This document shows, piece by piece, positions 1 to 9,358 of a DNA stretch of 64,000 nt. Position numbers and translations under genes: made by a program. Where the stretch lies: NCBI GenBank assembly GCA_003151275.1, contig PLXC01000027.1:1-64000 (forward strand), in the 5' to 3' direction. Below the pieces are notes generated by a model, which had not been told where the DNA came from, did no database searches, and saw nothing but the letters and a program-made list of their open reading frames with translations. Numbering within the stretch: position 1 is the first letter of the stretch; each line of letters starts with the position of its first letter. This DNA is from Candidatus Melainabacteria bacterium (GTDB lineage: Bacteria; Cyanobacteriota; Vampirovibrionia; Obscuribacterales; Obscuribacteraceae).

Positions 1-1
1 C

Positions 2-1552
<1,551 letters not shown>

Positions 1553-1568
1553 ATCGAACTAGTAAGCT

Positions 1569-1660
1569 AAGCCGAGCAGCTTCAGGCTATCCTAGGATAG
1601 TAGTTGTTGAGTTGGTCAGTTAATTGCTGAACCCAGGGGTACACGGCTATCCTTGAATAG
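1569..1660. repeat. Two copies of a CTATCCTNGGATAG intergenic repeat
   Basis: A perfect 14-bp palindrome CTATCCTAGGATAG lies at 1587-1600, preceded at 1571-1582 by GCCGAGCAGCTT. A degenerate second copy, CTATCCTTGAATAG, is at 1647-1660. The same two-part arrangement recurs at 9195-9350, also directly upstream of a TPR gene. It could be a dispersed short repeat or a regulator binding site. Confidence 0.6.
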
Positions 1661-1696
1661 GTTGATCTGGTTTTCCCTTTGAATGGAAAGTGGCGC

Positions 1697-2722
1697 GTGA
1701 TCCGTTGGCTGATTGTATTTGGTCTGGCGATTTCCATAGCCGGAACTCTTCCTGTCGAGGCGAAACGAAAACATGCTGTCTCGACTTCGCATCAGCTTAC
1801 AAGCTCGCACCAACCGAGCCACACGCATCGCTCTTCAGCTCGGCTATCCTTGGGAAACGCTGGGCGGACCAGCGCCAATGTCAAGCGAAAAGGGCTGAGC
1901 AGCGGCACTTCGCGAAAGCATTCAATAATAGACACTGCCCATAAACATTCACGAGCCGGAAAAACGGTCCACGTCGCTAAACATGCGCAAGCGAAAGCCG
2001 TTCCCGAGCCGCATGCTGATTATGTGCAAGATAATCAGGGACTTGCCAATGTATATAAGCTGTACGATCGAGGTGTGAATGAGCGCCTTGAAGGTCGATA
2101 TGAGCAAGCTACGAAAACGTTGCTAGAAGCGACGAACTCCTATTCGTCAACTAAGAAAGGTCTGACGCTCGAAGCAATGATCGATTATGAGTTGGGTCAG
2201 GCGGCTGAAGCTATTAACAATTATTCCGTTGCCGCCGATGCGTACTCGCGCAGTTTGCGGATTAAACCAAATTTGGTGGAAGCTGCTGTGCGCTTGGCTA
2301 GCATGCTTATGAAGGCTGGTCAGCCTCAAGCCGCGCTAAGTCGCGCCCGAGATGCCGTCGCCGTAAATCCGATGGATCCACGCGCTCATCAAATTCTTGC
2401 GCTCGTGCTTGATAAAAATGGCTTGTCTGATGCTGCCAAAGCTGAAAATGACACAACCATGAGACTGATGCGTTCTGGCTCTTCAGTGAACACAGATCCG
2501 ATTGATAGAACGCCGGTTGAGCCGACTGTCCAAACACCAGCATCTACGCCCGCGACGCCATCGACGACTCCGGTGACGACGCCGTCAACATCGACAATTC
2601 CGGAAACTGTCCCGACAACAAATTCTAATGCAGACCCTGCAAAAATCTCTGCGCCAATCCCTGTAGATAGCAGCAAGCCGAAGCCGCTGGCTGAGCCGGT
2701 TGACTCGGACGTAATGCCTTAG
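1697..2722 (+). CDS. Secreted TPR-repeat protein
   Basis: The protein has a hydrophobic signal peptide (LIVFGLAISIAGTLPVEA), a basic His/Ser/Lys-rich segment, then two to three TPR-like helical repeats around residues 115-245 (for example YELGQAAEAINNYSVAADAY), and a Pro/Thr/Ser-rich tail of about 90 residues. TPRs are protein-protein interaction scaffolds; the partner is unknown. The GTG at 1697 is preferred because GGAAAG lies 6 bases upstream; a TTG at 1679 in the same frame would add six residues. The low-complexity tail suggests an extended periplasmic or surface location. No specific family recognised. Confidence 0.75.
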   Translation: MIRWLIVFGLAISIAGTLPVEAKRKHAVSTSHQLTSSHQPSHTHRSSARLSLGNAGRTSANVKRKGLSSGTSRKHSIIDTAHKHSRAGKTVHVAKHAQAKAVPEPHADYVQDNQGLANVYKLYDRGVNERLEGRYEQATKTLLEATNSYSSTKKGLTLEAMIDYELGQAAEAINNYSVAADAYSRSLRIKPNLVEAAVRLASMLMKAGQPQAALSRARDAVAVNPMDPRAHQILALVLDKNGLSDAAKAENDTTMRLMRSGSSVNTDPIDRTPVEPTVQTPASTPATPSTTPVTTPSTSTIPETVPTTNSNADPAKISAPIPVDSSKPKPLAEPVDSDVMP

Positions 2723-2734
2723 CTCAGTGAAATC

Positions 2735-2822
2735 TAAACCGATATCGGTTTAAATCCAAACCGATGACTTCAAGATCCTCGGTAGTTGGATTGAACGAAA
2801 AATCTAAACCGATATCGGTTTA
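2735..2822. repeat. Two 18-bp perfect palindromes TAAACCGATATCGGTTTA
   Basis: Perfect palindromes occupy 2735-2752 and 2805-2822, 70 bp apart start to start, just after the TPR gene stop. As RNA each would fold into a 7-bp stem with an ATAT loop. A half site (CAAACCGAT) sits at 2757-2765. Three more copies follow eutA at 40105-40281. No T-run follows, so these are not ordinary terminators. Confidence 0.85.
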
Positions 2823-2908
2823 AATCAGAGGTCATGCCGTAGGATGCAACGGGCAGCCTGATTCAGCAAGCCGCGGATTGAACAATAATGCTCCATGCTC
2901 CAAAACCA

Positions 2909-2934
2909 AAGAGGAGGGTCGCCCCTCCTCTTTT
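2909..2934. terminator. Bidirectional intrinsic terminator
   Basis: A 9-bp GC-rich stem (AGAGGAGGG with CCCTCCTCT) and short loop is followed on the plus strand by TTTTAATAAT, and on the minus strand by TTTGGTTTT. It lies between the convergent TPR gene and HU gene and can serve both. Confidence 0.85.
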
Positions 2935-2959
2935 AATAATTCATCGCGATCCGAGTCAC

Positions 2960-3241
2960 TTATTTGTGGTCGACTCTTTCTTTGAATTCTTTTCCTGGTG
3001 CGAAAGCAGGTACTCTCTTGGCAGGTACTTTGATCTTTTCGCCAGGTTTTTGTGGGTTGTTCGTTTCACGAGCGTTACGGTTACGACGCTCGAAAGTGCC
3101 GAATCCAACGAGAGTTACACGATCGCCCTTTGCGACTACTTCGGTTACAACATCTGTAAATGCAGCGAGCATCTCTTCCACGGATTTCTTCGTGTTGTTG
3201 GTGCGTGCGGCGATTTCTGCAGCTAATTCTGCTTTGTTCAC
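2960..3241 (-). CDS. hup: HU family DNA-binding protein
   Basis: HU is a small dimeric nucleoid protein that bends DNA. The 93-residue length is normal. The N-terminal helices (MNKAELAAEIAAR), the GFGTFERRNRNAR core and the flexible beta arm ending in KVPAKRVPAFAPGKEFK are all intact, including the arm proline that intercalates in DNA. The start is GTG at 3241, chosen because AGGAGG lies 7 bases upstream. It is monocistronic, convergent with the TPR gene and shares its terminator. A small inverted repeat lies in its leader. Confidence 0.96.
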   Translation of the reverse strand: MNKAELAAEIAARTNNTKKSVEEMLAAFTDVVTEVVAKGDRVTLVGFGTFERRNRNARETNNPQKPGEKIKVPAKRVPAFAPGKEFKERVDHK

Positions 3242-3267
3242 TGAGCTTCCTCCTGTCCCTATTAGTT

Positions 3268-3287
3268 AGTAAACCACCTTGTTTACT
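3268..3287. promoter_or_regulatory. Inverted repeat in the HU leader
   Basis: AGTAAAC and GTTTACT, 7-bp arms separated by 6 bp, lie about 27-46 bp upstream of the HU start codon. This could be an operator or a leader hairpin. The evidence is only the symmetry and position. Confidence 0.35.
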
Positions 3288-3507
3288 GAGTCTTTGTGAT
3301 TTTTCTGCTCTACGCAACAAACCACGTAATCGGCAAGAATACAGCACCTTATAGCCTGAGACAAGATATTGAGCATAAAAAATCAAATTTCTTGCAAACG
3401 TGTAAAAAAGGCGCCCACGCCGCAAGAGGAGGATGACAACTTTCTGACGGATGCAAACCTAATTTGTAGGATGCAAGCAGCAAGCAAAAGAGGCTATTAA
3501 TGCGGAA

Positions 3508-3996
3508 GTGCTCATAAAAGAATTGGCCCAAAGTGGTGTGAAATCGGGTACAACTGGGAATATCTACCAGTACGGATCCTTAAGAGTAGTCAGTTTGGGA
3601 CCATCATCAGCCGCTAAACATTCGATCGATTCGCGCGAGGCGACCTTTGTGGCTGCTAACGCTTGCGAAGCGAAGAAGTCGCTTGGCACGATTGTATTGG
3701 ATGTGAGGCAGGTCACACTGATTGCTGACTACTTCGTCATCGCTGGAGGGGATTCCACAAACCAAGTGAGAGCGATTGTCGATTCTGTCGACGACCAGCT
3801 TTCCAAGTTGGGTTATGGTCAACGCAAGGTCGAAGGTATGCAGGACGGCAGATGGGTGCTCTTGGACTACGGCGATATCATCGTCCACGTGCTCCACGAG
3901 AAAGAGAGAAGCTTCTACAAACTAGAGCAGTTTTGGAATCATGGCTTGATTGTGCCGAAAGTAGAGTGGGACCGTTCAGATTGGGTACAAGATTGA
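3508..3996 (+). CDS. rsfS: Ribosome silencing factor RsfS (YbeB/Iojap)
   Basis: RsfS binds ribosomal protein L14 and blocks subunit joining when nutrients are low. The core domain (TIVLDVRQVTLIADYFVIAG, then VEGMQDGRWVLLDYGDIIVH and FYKLEQFWNHG) is complete and typical. The protein as read is 162 residues, about 45 longer than most family members. The N-terminal extension from the GTG at 3508 has no clear function and no strong ribosome binding site, so a later start near codon 45 cannot be excluded. It is flanked by HU (divergent) and the Lsm/propeller gene. Confidence 0.92.
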   Translation: MLIKELAQSGVKSGTTGNIYQYGSLRVVSLGPSSAAKHSIDSREATFVAANACEAKKSLGTIVLDVRQVTLIADYFVIAGGDSTNQVRAIVDSVDDQLSKLGYGQRKVEGMQDGRWVLLDYGDIIVHVLHEKERSFYKLEQFWNHGLIVPKVEWDRSDWVQD

Positions 3997-4098
3997 CAGA
4001 GAGATTTTGGAAATCGGATAGCAAGGCAGCGAAGCTGGTCTGATACAGATATTTCGATAAGTTAGCGGGTGAGGATCATTGGGGGCTAGGGGTTTGTT

Positions 4099-5253
4099 AT
4101 GAGCTTCAGGACCAGATTACAAGGGTTTGTTGAAAACAGGCAGAAGATCCAGATCTGGTATGGAATGGGTTGCCACAACACCGTTACCGGGCGTGTGCTT
4201 TCCGTTGATCACGACCATATCGACGTCGAATCTTATTCACATGAAAGTGACGGACAGATACACATTCGTCGCATTCTCATACCGTTGCATTTGATACTAC
4301 ACATTGACATTACGTCTGCTGAGTCCATTGACGAAGAAGAAGACTCAACCTCGGGGGCAGAGGCAAAAGAGGGAAAGCAGTCGGCGACTGAGATGCAAGT
4401 CATTGACTTGCCTGATGCGCCCCGCGGCTATGCCGTGCGCGTGCTCTCTCAGTTGAATGCTTCTTATTCGAATCGTTTTTCAAGAATGGCTTCCGGTCCC
4501 GGAGGCGTTTACTTCGCCTGTGACGGCAGCGTCTGGTTTGTAGATAGCGCCGGGCAATTGACCGAGTATGCTCGCATCCGCGGCAACAGCACTATCTCTG
4601 GATTGAGATTTGATCGCAAAGGCGTTTTGTACGTCGCTACTATTCAAGGCACCGTTTATCGCATCGATCCAAACAAGAGCGGACGCATCCTTGCCCAGCT
4701 CGACGGCAGTCTGACCGGTGGTGGCACCTTCCTTTCTGACCTGGCGATTGGCACACGGGAAGAGCTTTTCGTATCAAACTTCCCATCTAACACTGGTGGC
4801 ATTTTTAAGATTGATCGCACTGGTGAGTACGAAGTTCTTATCGGTGGACCTGGTCATGGCACTCAAGGATTGCTGCTCGATCCTGATGGCTTCCTCTGGT
4901 GCCTCGAACATGCAACCGGATCAGTAGTTAAGAGATCGCTGGACGGTAGAGAAATCGCCCGAGTCGTGGTAGCTGAACCTGAAAGTTTCAATTTCGCAGA
5001 CGGTTACGATGGTAATCTCTCGATGGACAGCCTGGGCAGATTGTATGTCACTGCTGGACGTTCGGGATGCGTGCTGCGCGTTAATCGCGAAGGCAAGAGC
5101 GAAATGTTCCTGACTGGATTGGTAAATCCAACTGGTGTCGCATTTGGTTCCGATGGTGCTCTCTTCGTTCTCGAAGCGGGACGCTCAAGAGTGTTGCGAG
5201 TGGCTGCTTTAGACAAAGCTGACCGCACCGCAAATGCCACAGCACTAAGCTAA
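4099..5253 (+). CDS. Lsm-like domain fused to NHL/SMP-30-type beta-propeller
   Basis: Residues 1-75 (RLQGFVENRQKIQIWYGMG through RRILIPLHLILHIDI) resemble the small SH3-like beta-barrel of Lsm/Hfq-type folds. An acidic linker (EEEDSTSGAEAKEG) follows. Residues ~120-370 carry repeated short beta-blades with G-D-G and D-x-x-G-x-L-Y/F-V motifs (FDRKGVLYVATIQG, SLGRLYVTAGRSG, GSDGALFVLEAG), as in NHL/SMP-30/gluconolactonase-like propellers. There is no signal peptide, so it is probably cytoplasmic. The ATG has AGGGG about 6 bases upstream. Fold assignment is by eye; no activity can be assigned. Confidence 0.7.
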   Translation: MSFRTRLQGFVENRQKIQIWYGMGCHNTVTGRVLSVDHDHIDVESYSHESDGQIHIRRILIPLHLILHIDITSAESIDEEEDSTSGAEAKEGKQSATEMQVIDLPDAPRGYAVRVLSQLNASYSNRFSRMASGPGGVYFACDGSVWFVDSAGQLTEYARIRGNSTISGLRFDRKGVLYVATIQGTVYRIDPNKSGRILAQLDGSLTGGGTFLSDLAIGTREELFVSNFPSNTGGIFKIDRTGEYEVLIGGPGHGTQGLLLDPDGFLWCLEHATGSVVKRSLDGREIARVVVAEPESFNFADGYDGNLSMDSLGRLYVTAGRSGCVLRVNREGKSEMFLTGLVNPTGVAFGSDGALFVLEAGRSRVLRVAALDKADRTANATALS

Positions 5254-5273
5254 TCGCACGATTATTGATTTAA

Positions 5274-5303
5274 TAAGGGGGCACCACAAGTGGTGTCCCC
5301 TTT
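5274..5303. terminator. Intrinsic terminator between convergent genes
   Basis: The sequence AAGGGGCACCAC-AA-GTGGTGTCCCCTTTT forms a strong stem with A-run on one side and T-run on the other, so it can terminate both the propeller gene and the J-domain gene. Its core also matches the CACC-N6-GGTG hairpin family (5282-5295). Confidence 0.88.
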
Positions 5304-5308
5304 TGGAC

Positions 5309-5875
5309 CTACTCCGATTGCTTCAAAATAAAATCGGTGATAGTTGGAGCTTTGTATGCGGACTTCTGCTGCTCTTGATTCTTGTAAGCGACCTTGTTTC
5401 TCCAAATCGATCTAGCTGCATCCTGCATGATGCGTTCAGCTGCCAATGGATCTACGAAATTTGGATCTGGCACTCGTTCACTTTTAGGACGAGCAGTTTG
5501 TTTTGAGTGTGACGATGCGCTCGCGTTTGTCTTTGATGAAGTAGTTGCGCCTGGTCTGGACGAAGAACCTGCGTTGGACCCAGCACCCGCGTTTGTTTTG
5601 GACGAAGTGTCTCTGTTTTTAGTAAGTGATTGCCACTGCCTACATGCGCAGGTAGCGTGCTCACTGTGATCCTTCTTAAAATGGGACTCAACAATTTCGA
5701 ACTGCAAATTGAATGTCTTCATTTGTTGTTCAGCAAGAAGTTTCTTATTCGGAGCCAAAGCATTGTCCGGATGAGATGTTTTCGCCAAACTTCTATAACG
5801 CAGTTTTGCGTTTTCAAATGAGCAACCAGGCTCCAATCCTAAGGATTGGTAAGCCTCTTGCAGAGAGTGCGACAT
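5309..5875 (-). CDS. J-domain (DnaJ-like) protein
   Basis: Residues ~5-50 form a J domain with the invariant HPD motif (TSHPDNA) between helices, which would stimulate an Hsp70 (DnaK) ATPase. No G/F region, zinc-finger or substrate-binding domain follows. Instead there is a Ser/Thr/Ala/Asn-rich linker (NAGAGSNAGSSSRPGA) and a short helical C-terminus containing DPLAAERIMQDAARSIWRN. This is a type III J-protein, likely a specialised co-chaperone. The ATG start sits at the natural J-domain N-terminus. The short tandem repeats at 5994-6027 lie upstream. Confidence 0.8.
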   Translation of the reverse strand: MSHSLQEAYQSLGLEPGCSFENAKLRYRSLAKTSHPDNALAPNKKLLAEQQMKTFNLQFEIVESHFKKDHSEHATCACRQWQSLTKNRDTSSKTNAGAGSNAGSSSRPGATTSSKTNASASSHSKQTARPKSERVPDPNFVDPLAAERIMQDAARSIWRNKVAYKNQEQQKSAYKAPTITDFILKQSE

Positions 5876-5993
5876 ATTTTCTTTTTAGTAAGGTGAGTGA
5901 AGTAAATCCATTTCTATCATGGCTCTTTATCCCGGGCACGTCAACTGCGGTGAACGAGGTCGGTGCCTGCATCCCACTCGGCATAACACAAGC

Positions 5994-6027
5994 CTCGCTA
6001 CAAGACGAGCTTCGCTACAAGATGAGC
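5994..6027. repeat. Tandem pair of 17-bp units
   Basis: CTCGCTACAAGACGAGC and TTCGCTACAAGATGAGC lie head to tail, identical at 15 of 17 positions, between the J-domain gene and the acyl-CoA synthetase stop. The GAGC/TTCGCT words echo those of the repeats at 9195-9243. Confidence 0.55.
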
Positions 6028-6036
6028 CGCTCTCTC

Positions 6037-7908
6037 TTACTTGCGTGAAGAACCGACCAACGCAGTCGCGTCCACATTCTCGTCTTTGTAGAGTGCTTCG
6101 ATGACCGACTTGTATTTCTGCGAAATCACATTGCGCTTAATTTTCAGCGTGGCTGTCAATTCGCCTTCATCAACGGATAACTCTTCAGGAAGAACAGCAA
6201 AGCGCTTCACCACTTCGTAGTCGGCAAGCTGTCCTGAACGCGATTGAATTTCTTTGCGCAAAAATTGATTCAGCTTCGGCTGTTTCAATAAATCAGTATA
6301 TGAATTGAATTCCCAATTCTGTTCGTGCCCAAAATCCATGACCGCTTGCTCATCCAAAGTAAGCAACGCCACAAGTGATTTCTGCTTGTCTCCGAACGCA
6401 ACAGCCTGAGACACATAAGGTACCGTTTTGAGAATCGCCTCGATACGTTGTGGTGCAATATTTTTGCCGGCTGAATTGACAATCAGATCTTTCTTGCGGT
6501 CGGTGATCTTCAAATAACCGTCTTTGTCGACCACTCCGATATCGCCAGTCTTGAACCAGCCTTCTTCGAAAGCTTCTGCAGTTGCTTGCTCGTTCTTGAA
6601 GTATCCCGAGAAGATCGATGGTCCGCGTAAAAGTATTTCTCCGTCTTCTGCGATTTTTAGTTCAACTGACGGCAAGGTTGGTCCCACTGTGCCGATTTTT
6701 ACTTTTCCCAGCCGATTGACGCAAGCCGGTGCTGTTGTTTCGGTCAATCCGTAACCTTCTAATGTATCGATGCCGATAGCATTGAAAAATTCGATTGGTT
6801 GAGCTGATGCTGGAGCGCCACCGCTGACGACAAGCTTCAGGCGAGGACCGATTTTCTCGCGCAATTTGCCCAACACCAACTTTTCCGCGAGCCAGTGTTT
6901 CGCCGTCAAGAATGGCGATGGATTTTTGCCCTCGCCTTTTTTGTGCACAACTTCTTTGCCGACTGAAATTGACCAATCGATCAGCTTTCGGCGTCGGCCG
7001 GATGCGCCTTCGATGCCGATGCGCACTTTGGAGAAGATGCGGTCGAGAACTCGTGGCACCACGAGAATCATTGTTGGTTGAACTTCGGCGAGATTTTTCC
7101 CCATTGCTTCGATGCTTTCCGCAAATGCATATTCACCGGCACATGCCATCCAATAGAATTCCCCGCAGACTCGTTCAAATACGTGTGATAGCGGCAGATA
7201 GTTCAGGTAGACCGTGTTCTCATCAACGGGCAATGTGACTTTGACAGACTCGATCAGAGCAAGAATATTGGCGTGCGTTAGTCCCGCACCTTTGGGAGTA
7301 CCAGTCGTGCCTGACGTGTAGATGATTGTCGCCAGGTCAGCCAATTCGGTGCGTTCAAGTCGTTCATCGATCAAATCAGGCTGTGTGTTTTTCAGCTCGC
7401 GCCCTAGATTCAATATCTCTTCGACGCCGATAATCAAATCTTGATCACCGGATAAACCTAGTTCCTGCGCCAATTCTGTCAAAGACTTGTCGGGCGGGTT
7501 GATCAATACGATTTTGTTCAGCGCCGGCAATTTGGCTTTTGCCGCCAAAACTTTTCGGCAGAGAGCTTCGTTTTGAACAAAAACAATTTGAGCCTCTGAA
7601 TTGTCCAGAATGTACTGGATATCAGACTGTGAGCTGGTTGGATAAATTGGAACTGAAATACCGCCATTACAAATGGTGGCAATATCGGCAGCGACCCATG
7701 TGATTGAATTAGCAGAAAAAATTGCAACGCTTGAGCCTGAGTCGACTCCGAGTGCGGCCAGTCCAAACGCCAGTTCTTTGACGAGCGAACTGTAGTCGGT
7801 CCAGCTCATAGTTTTGTAGGGACTCTTCGATTCTCGATACCGAACAGCGACGCGGTCGCTTAAGAGAACGGCACGTTCGAAAAACTTTGTCGCGAGACCT
7901 TGCTTCAC
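6037..7908 (-). CDS. Long-chain acyl-CoA synthetase (AMP-forming)
   Basis: This enzyme activates fatty acids to acyl-CoA through an acyl-AMP intermediate. The P-loop motif TIIYTSGTTGTPKGAGLTHAN, the GYGLTETTAP motif, GWFKTGDIG and the DRKKDLIVNSAGKNIAPQ motif with C-terminal lysine-bearing domain are all intact, so it should be active. Length from the preferred start is 623 residues, normal for the long-chain bacterial/eukaryote-like group. The reading frame extends to 8016, but GTG at 7908 has GAGAGG 7 bases upstream and removes a non-conserved extension. The neighbouring hydrolase could supply free fatty acids; that link is inference. Confidence 0.93.
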   Translation of the reverse strand: MKQGLATKFFERAVLLSDRVAVRYRESKSPYKTMSWTDYSSLVKELAFGLAALGVDSGSSVAIFSANSITWVAADIATICNGGISVPIYPTSSQSDIQYILDNSEAQIVFVQNEALCRKVLAAKAKLPALNKIVLINPPDKSLTELAQELGLSGDQDLIIGVEEILNLGRELKNTQPDLIDERLERTELADLATIIYTSGTTGTPKGAGLTHANILALIESVKVTLPVDENTVYLNYLPLSHVFERVCGEFYWMACAGEYAFAESIEAMGKNLAEVQPTMILVVPRVLDRIFSKVRIGIEGASGRRRKLIDWSISVGKEVVHKKGEGKNPSPFLTAKHWLAEKLVLGKLREKIGPRLKLVVSGGAPASAQPIEFFNAIGIDTLEGYGLTETTAPACVNRLGKVKIGTVGPTLPSVELKIAEDGEILLRGPSIFSGYFKNEQATAEAFEEGWFKTGDIGVVDKDGYLKITDRKKDLIVNSAGKNIAPQRIEAILKTVPYVSQAVAFGDKQKSLVALLTLDEQAVMDFGHEQNWEFNSYTDLLKQPKLNQFLRKEIQSRSGQLADYEVVKRFAVLPEELSVDEGELTATLKIKRNVISQKYKSVIEALYKDENVDATALVGSSRK

Positions 7909-8253
7909 GGTCAATCCTCTCTGTCTTGAAAGCCAGCTAAGTATATAGATGTAGGCACTTAGAGCATTCCACGTCGTAAGACGCCGCTTTATTATAGCCA
8001 GTTCCCGGCTTGTCAATGGTGAAGAATGATTGATTAAGAACAGGCTCTAGAATTAGATTAGGCTCCCCTTTCGGCTTGCTTTCCGCAGCACCAGTGAGCC
8101 TTTCCGGAGCTGTCAATGAGATTGGGGCATCTTCCTAGTGTGAAGAATCCTTAACGAAGTAAAGTGTGAGCAATCAGGTCTGGAGTGCTTTTAAGCTTTG
8201 GTAGCTCAAAAAGGCGAACTTCTGCTTAGGCACCGTATCTGATATCAATGCGC

Positions 8254-9180
8254 CTAAACGCTGTTGCGGAAATCCGCTTTTACTCGTTTCCCGTTTGACT
8301 TGGATGTTTGTGAGATCCAGCGTGCCAATTCATCACTCATCTCGTCGATGACGGGATCGAACATCAAGTCATGCCAGGCTTCTTGATAGATGTGTTTTTC
8401 TTTTAGACACGTCAATTGGCTGAACAATTTTTCGCTCGCACGGGGATTGACGATTTTTTCGATACCGGCGTTTAGCATCAATACAGGGCAACTAATCTGA
8501 CGCGATCGCTTGTTTATGTCGTTGGTTATTTTCAAGAGTTCAAGAAGCATGCGGGCTGGCACGGTGAATCGCCGCTCGGGATCGTTGAGAATCCAGTTCC
8601 GCACATTCAGGTCTCTGGTCACAAGTTCTGGTGAATAGGGCAGAACTACATCGCTGTCAGGATCGGTGAAAGCTTGCCATAACGCTTTGACGCGAAAGGG
8701 CAGGGTGAATATCTCGGGATGTCCGTCGAATCCAGGCGAAAACATGACAAGCCCGGTCGGGTCAACTGTTTGATCGCTGATCGCACGCAGTGAAACCACT
8801 GCACCCATGCTGTTTCCCATGATGTAGAGAGGTTTGTCGCCAATAGTTGAGCGCGCATATGCGTATGCAGTGCCAAGATCGTCCAACCATTGCGTATAAG
8901 AGTTAAAAGTTTCCTCTTTGCGCCGGCCGAAGCCAACTTGATCGTATGCAAGCGAATATATACGTCGAATTCTCAGCCGGCGTCCGAGCGCTTCGAACCA
9001 TCCGCTATGAGCGCCCAAGCCGTGCACGAGTATGGCGCCTGCAGCGCATTCGGTTGGTGTGCCCCAAGTGCGAGCCGGCAATGCCTTGGCAAGCTCAGGT
9101 AACCCCGCTGCCGTGTTCGTTTGAGCACGGGCAATTTCAATGTGCGAGGCTGTGGGCGTTAGATTGATATCGACGACCAT
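8254..9180 (-). CDS. Alpha/beta hydrolase, monoacylglycerol lipase-like
   Basis: The fold is shown by AILVHGLGAHSGWFE (oxyanion-hole HG), the nucleophile elbow GNSMGAVVS with catalytic Ser, and a late Asp/His pair (INPRASEK... and EAWHDLMFDP). This pattern fits the serine aminopeptidase S33/monoacylglycerol lipase group, which cleaves lysolipids or monoglycerides. No signal peptide is seen. ATG at 9180 is used; a TTG two codons earlier is also open. It lies upstream of, and in the same direction as, the acyl-CoA synthetase, but a 345-bp gap argues against a simple operon. Confidence 0.82.
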   Translation of the reverse strand: MVVDINLTPTASHIEIARAQTNTAAGLPELAKALPARTWGTPTECAAGAILVHGLGAHSGWFEALGRRLRIRRIYSLAYDQVGFGRRKEETFNSYTQWLDDLGTAYAYARSTIGDKPLYIMGNSMGAVVSLRAISDQTVDPTGLVMFSPGFDGHPEIFTLPFRVKALWQAFTDPDSDVVLPYSPELVTRDLNVRNWILNDPERRFTVPARMLLELLKITNDINKRSRQISCPVLMLNAGIEKIVNPRASEKLFSQLTCLKEKHIYQEAWHDLMFDPVIDEMSDELARWISQTSKSNGKRVKADFRNSV

Positions 9181-9194
9181 ATTCAAGTTATTAT

Positions 9195-9350
9195 AAGCCG
9201 AGCAGCTTTGCGGAGTCGAGCAGCTTCGCTGCCTAGACCCCTCTAGAGTGCATAGACCCCACTAGTGTGCATAGGCTATCCTCGGATAACTTTGACACCT
9301 GCTAGATATCACAAGGCCGAGCAACTTGTTGCATAAGGCTATCCTCGGAT
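9195..9350. repeat. Composite short-repeat cluster (GAGCAGCTT and CTATCCTCGGATA)
   Basis: AAGCCGAGCAGCTTTGC (9195-9211) and AGTCGAGCAGCTTCGCTG are followed by direct repeats of GTGCATAG and TAGACCCC, then CTATCCTCGGATAA (9276-9289) and a second CTATCCTCGGAT (9339-9350) preceded by GGCCGAGCAACTT. The last copy would encode the extra N-terminal residues if the following gene were started at an upstream TTG. Confidence 0.65.
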
Positions 9351-9358
9351 CTCAAACC

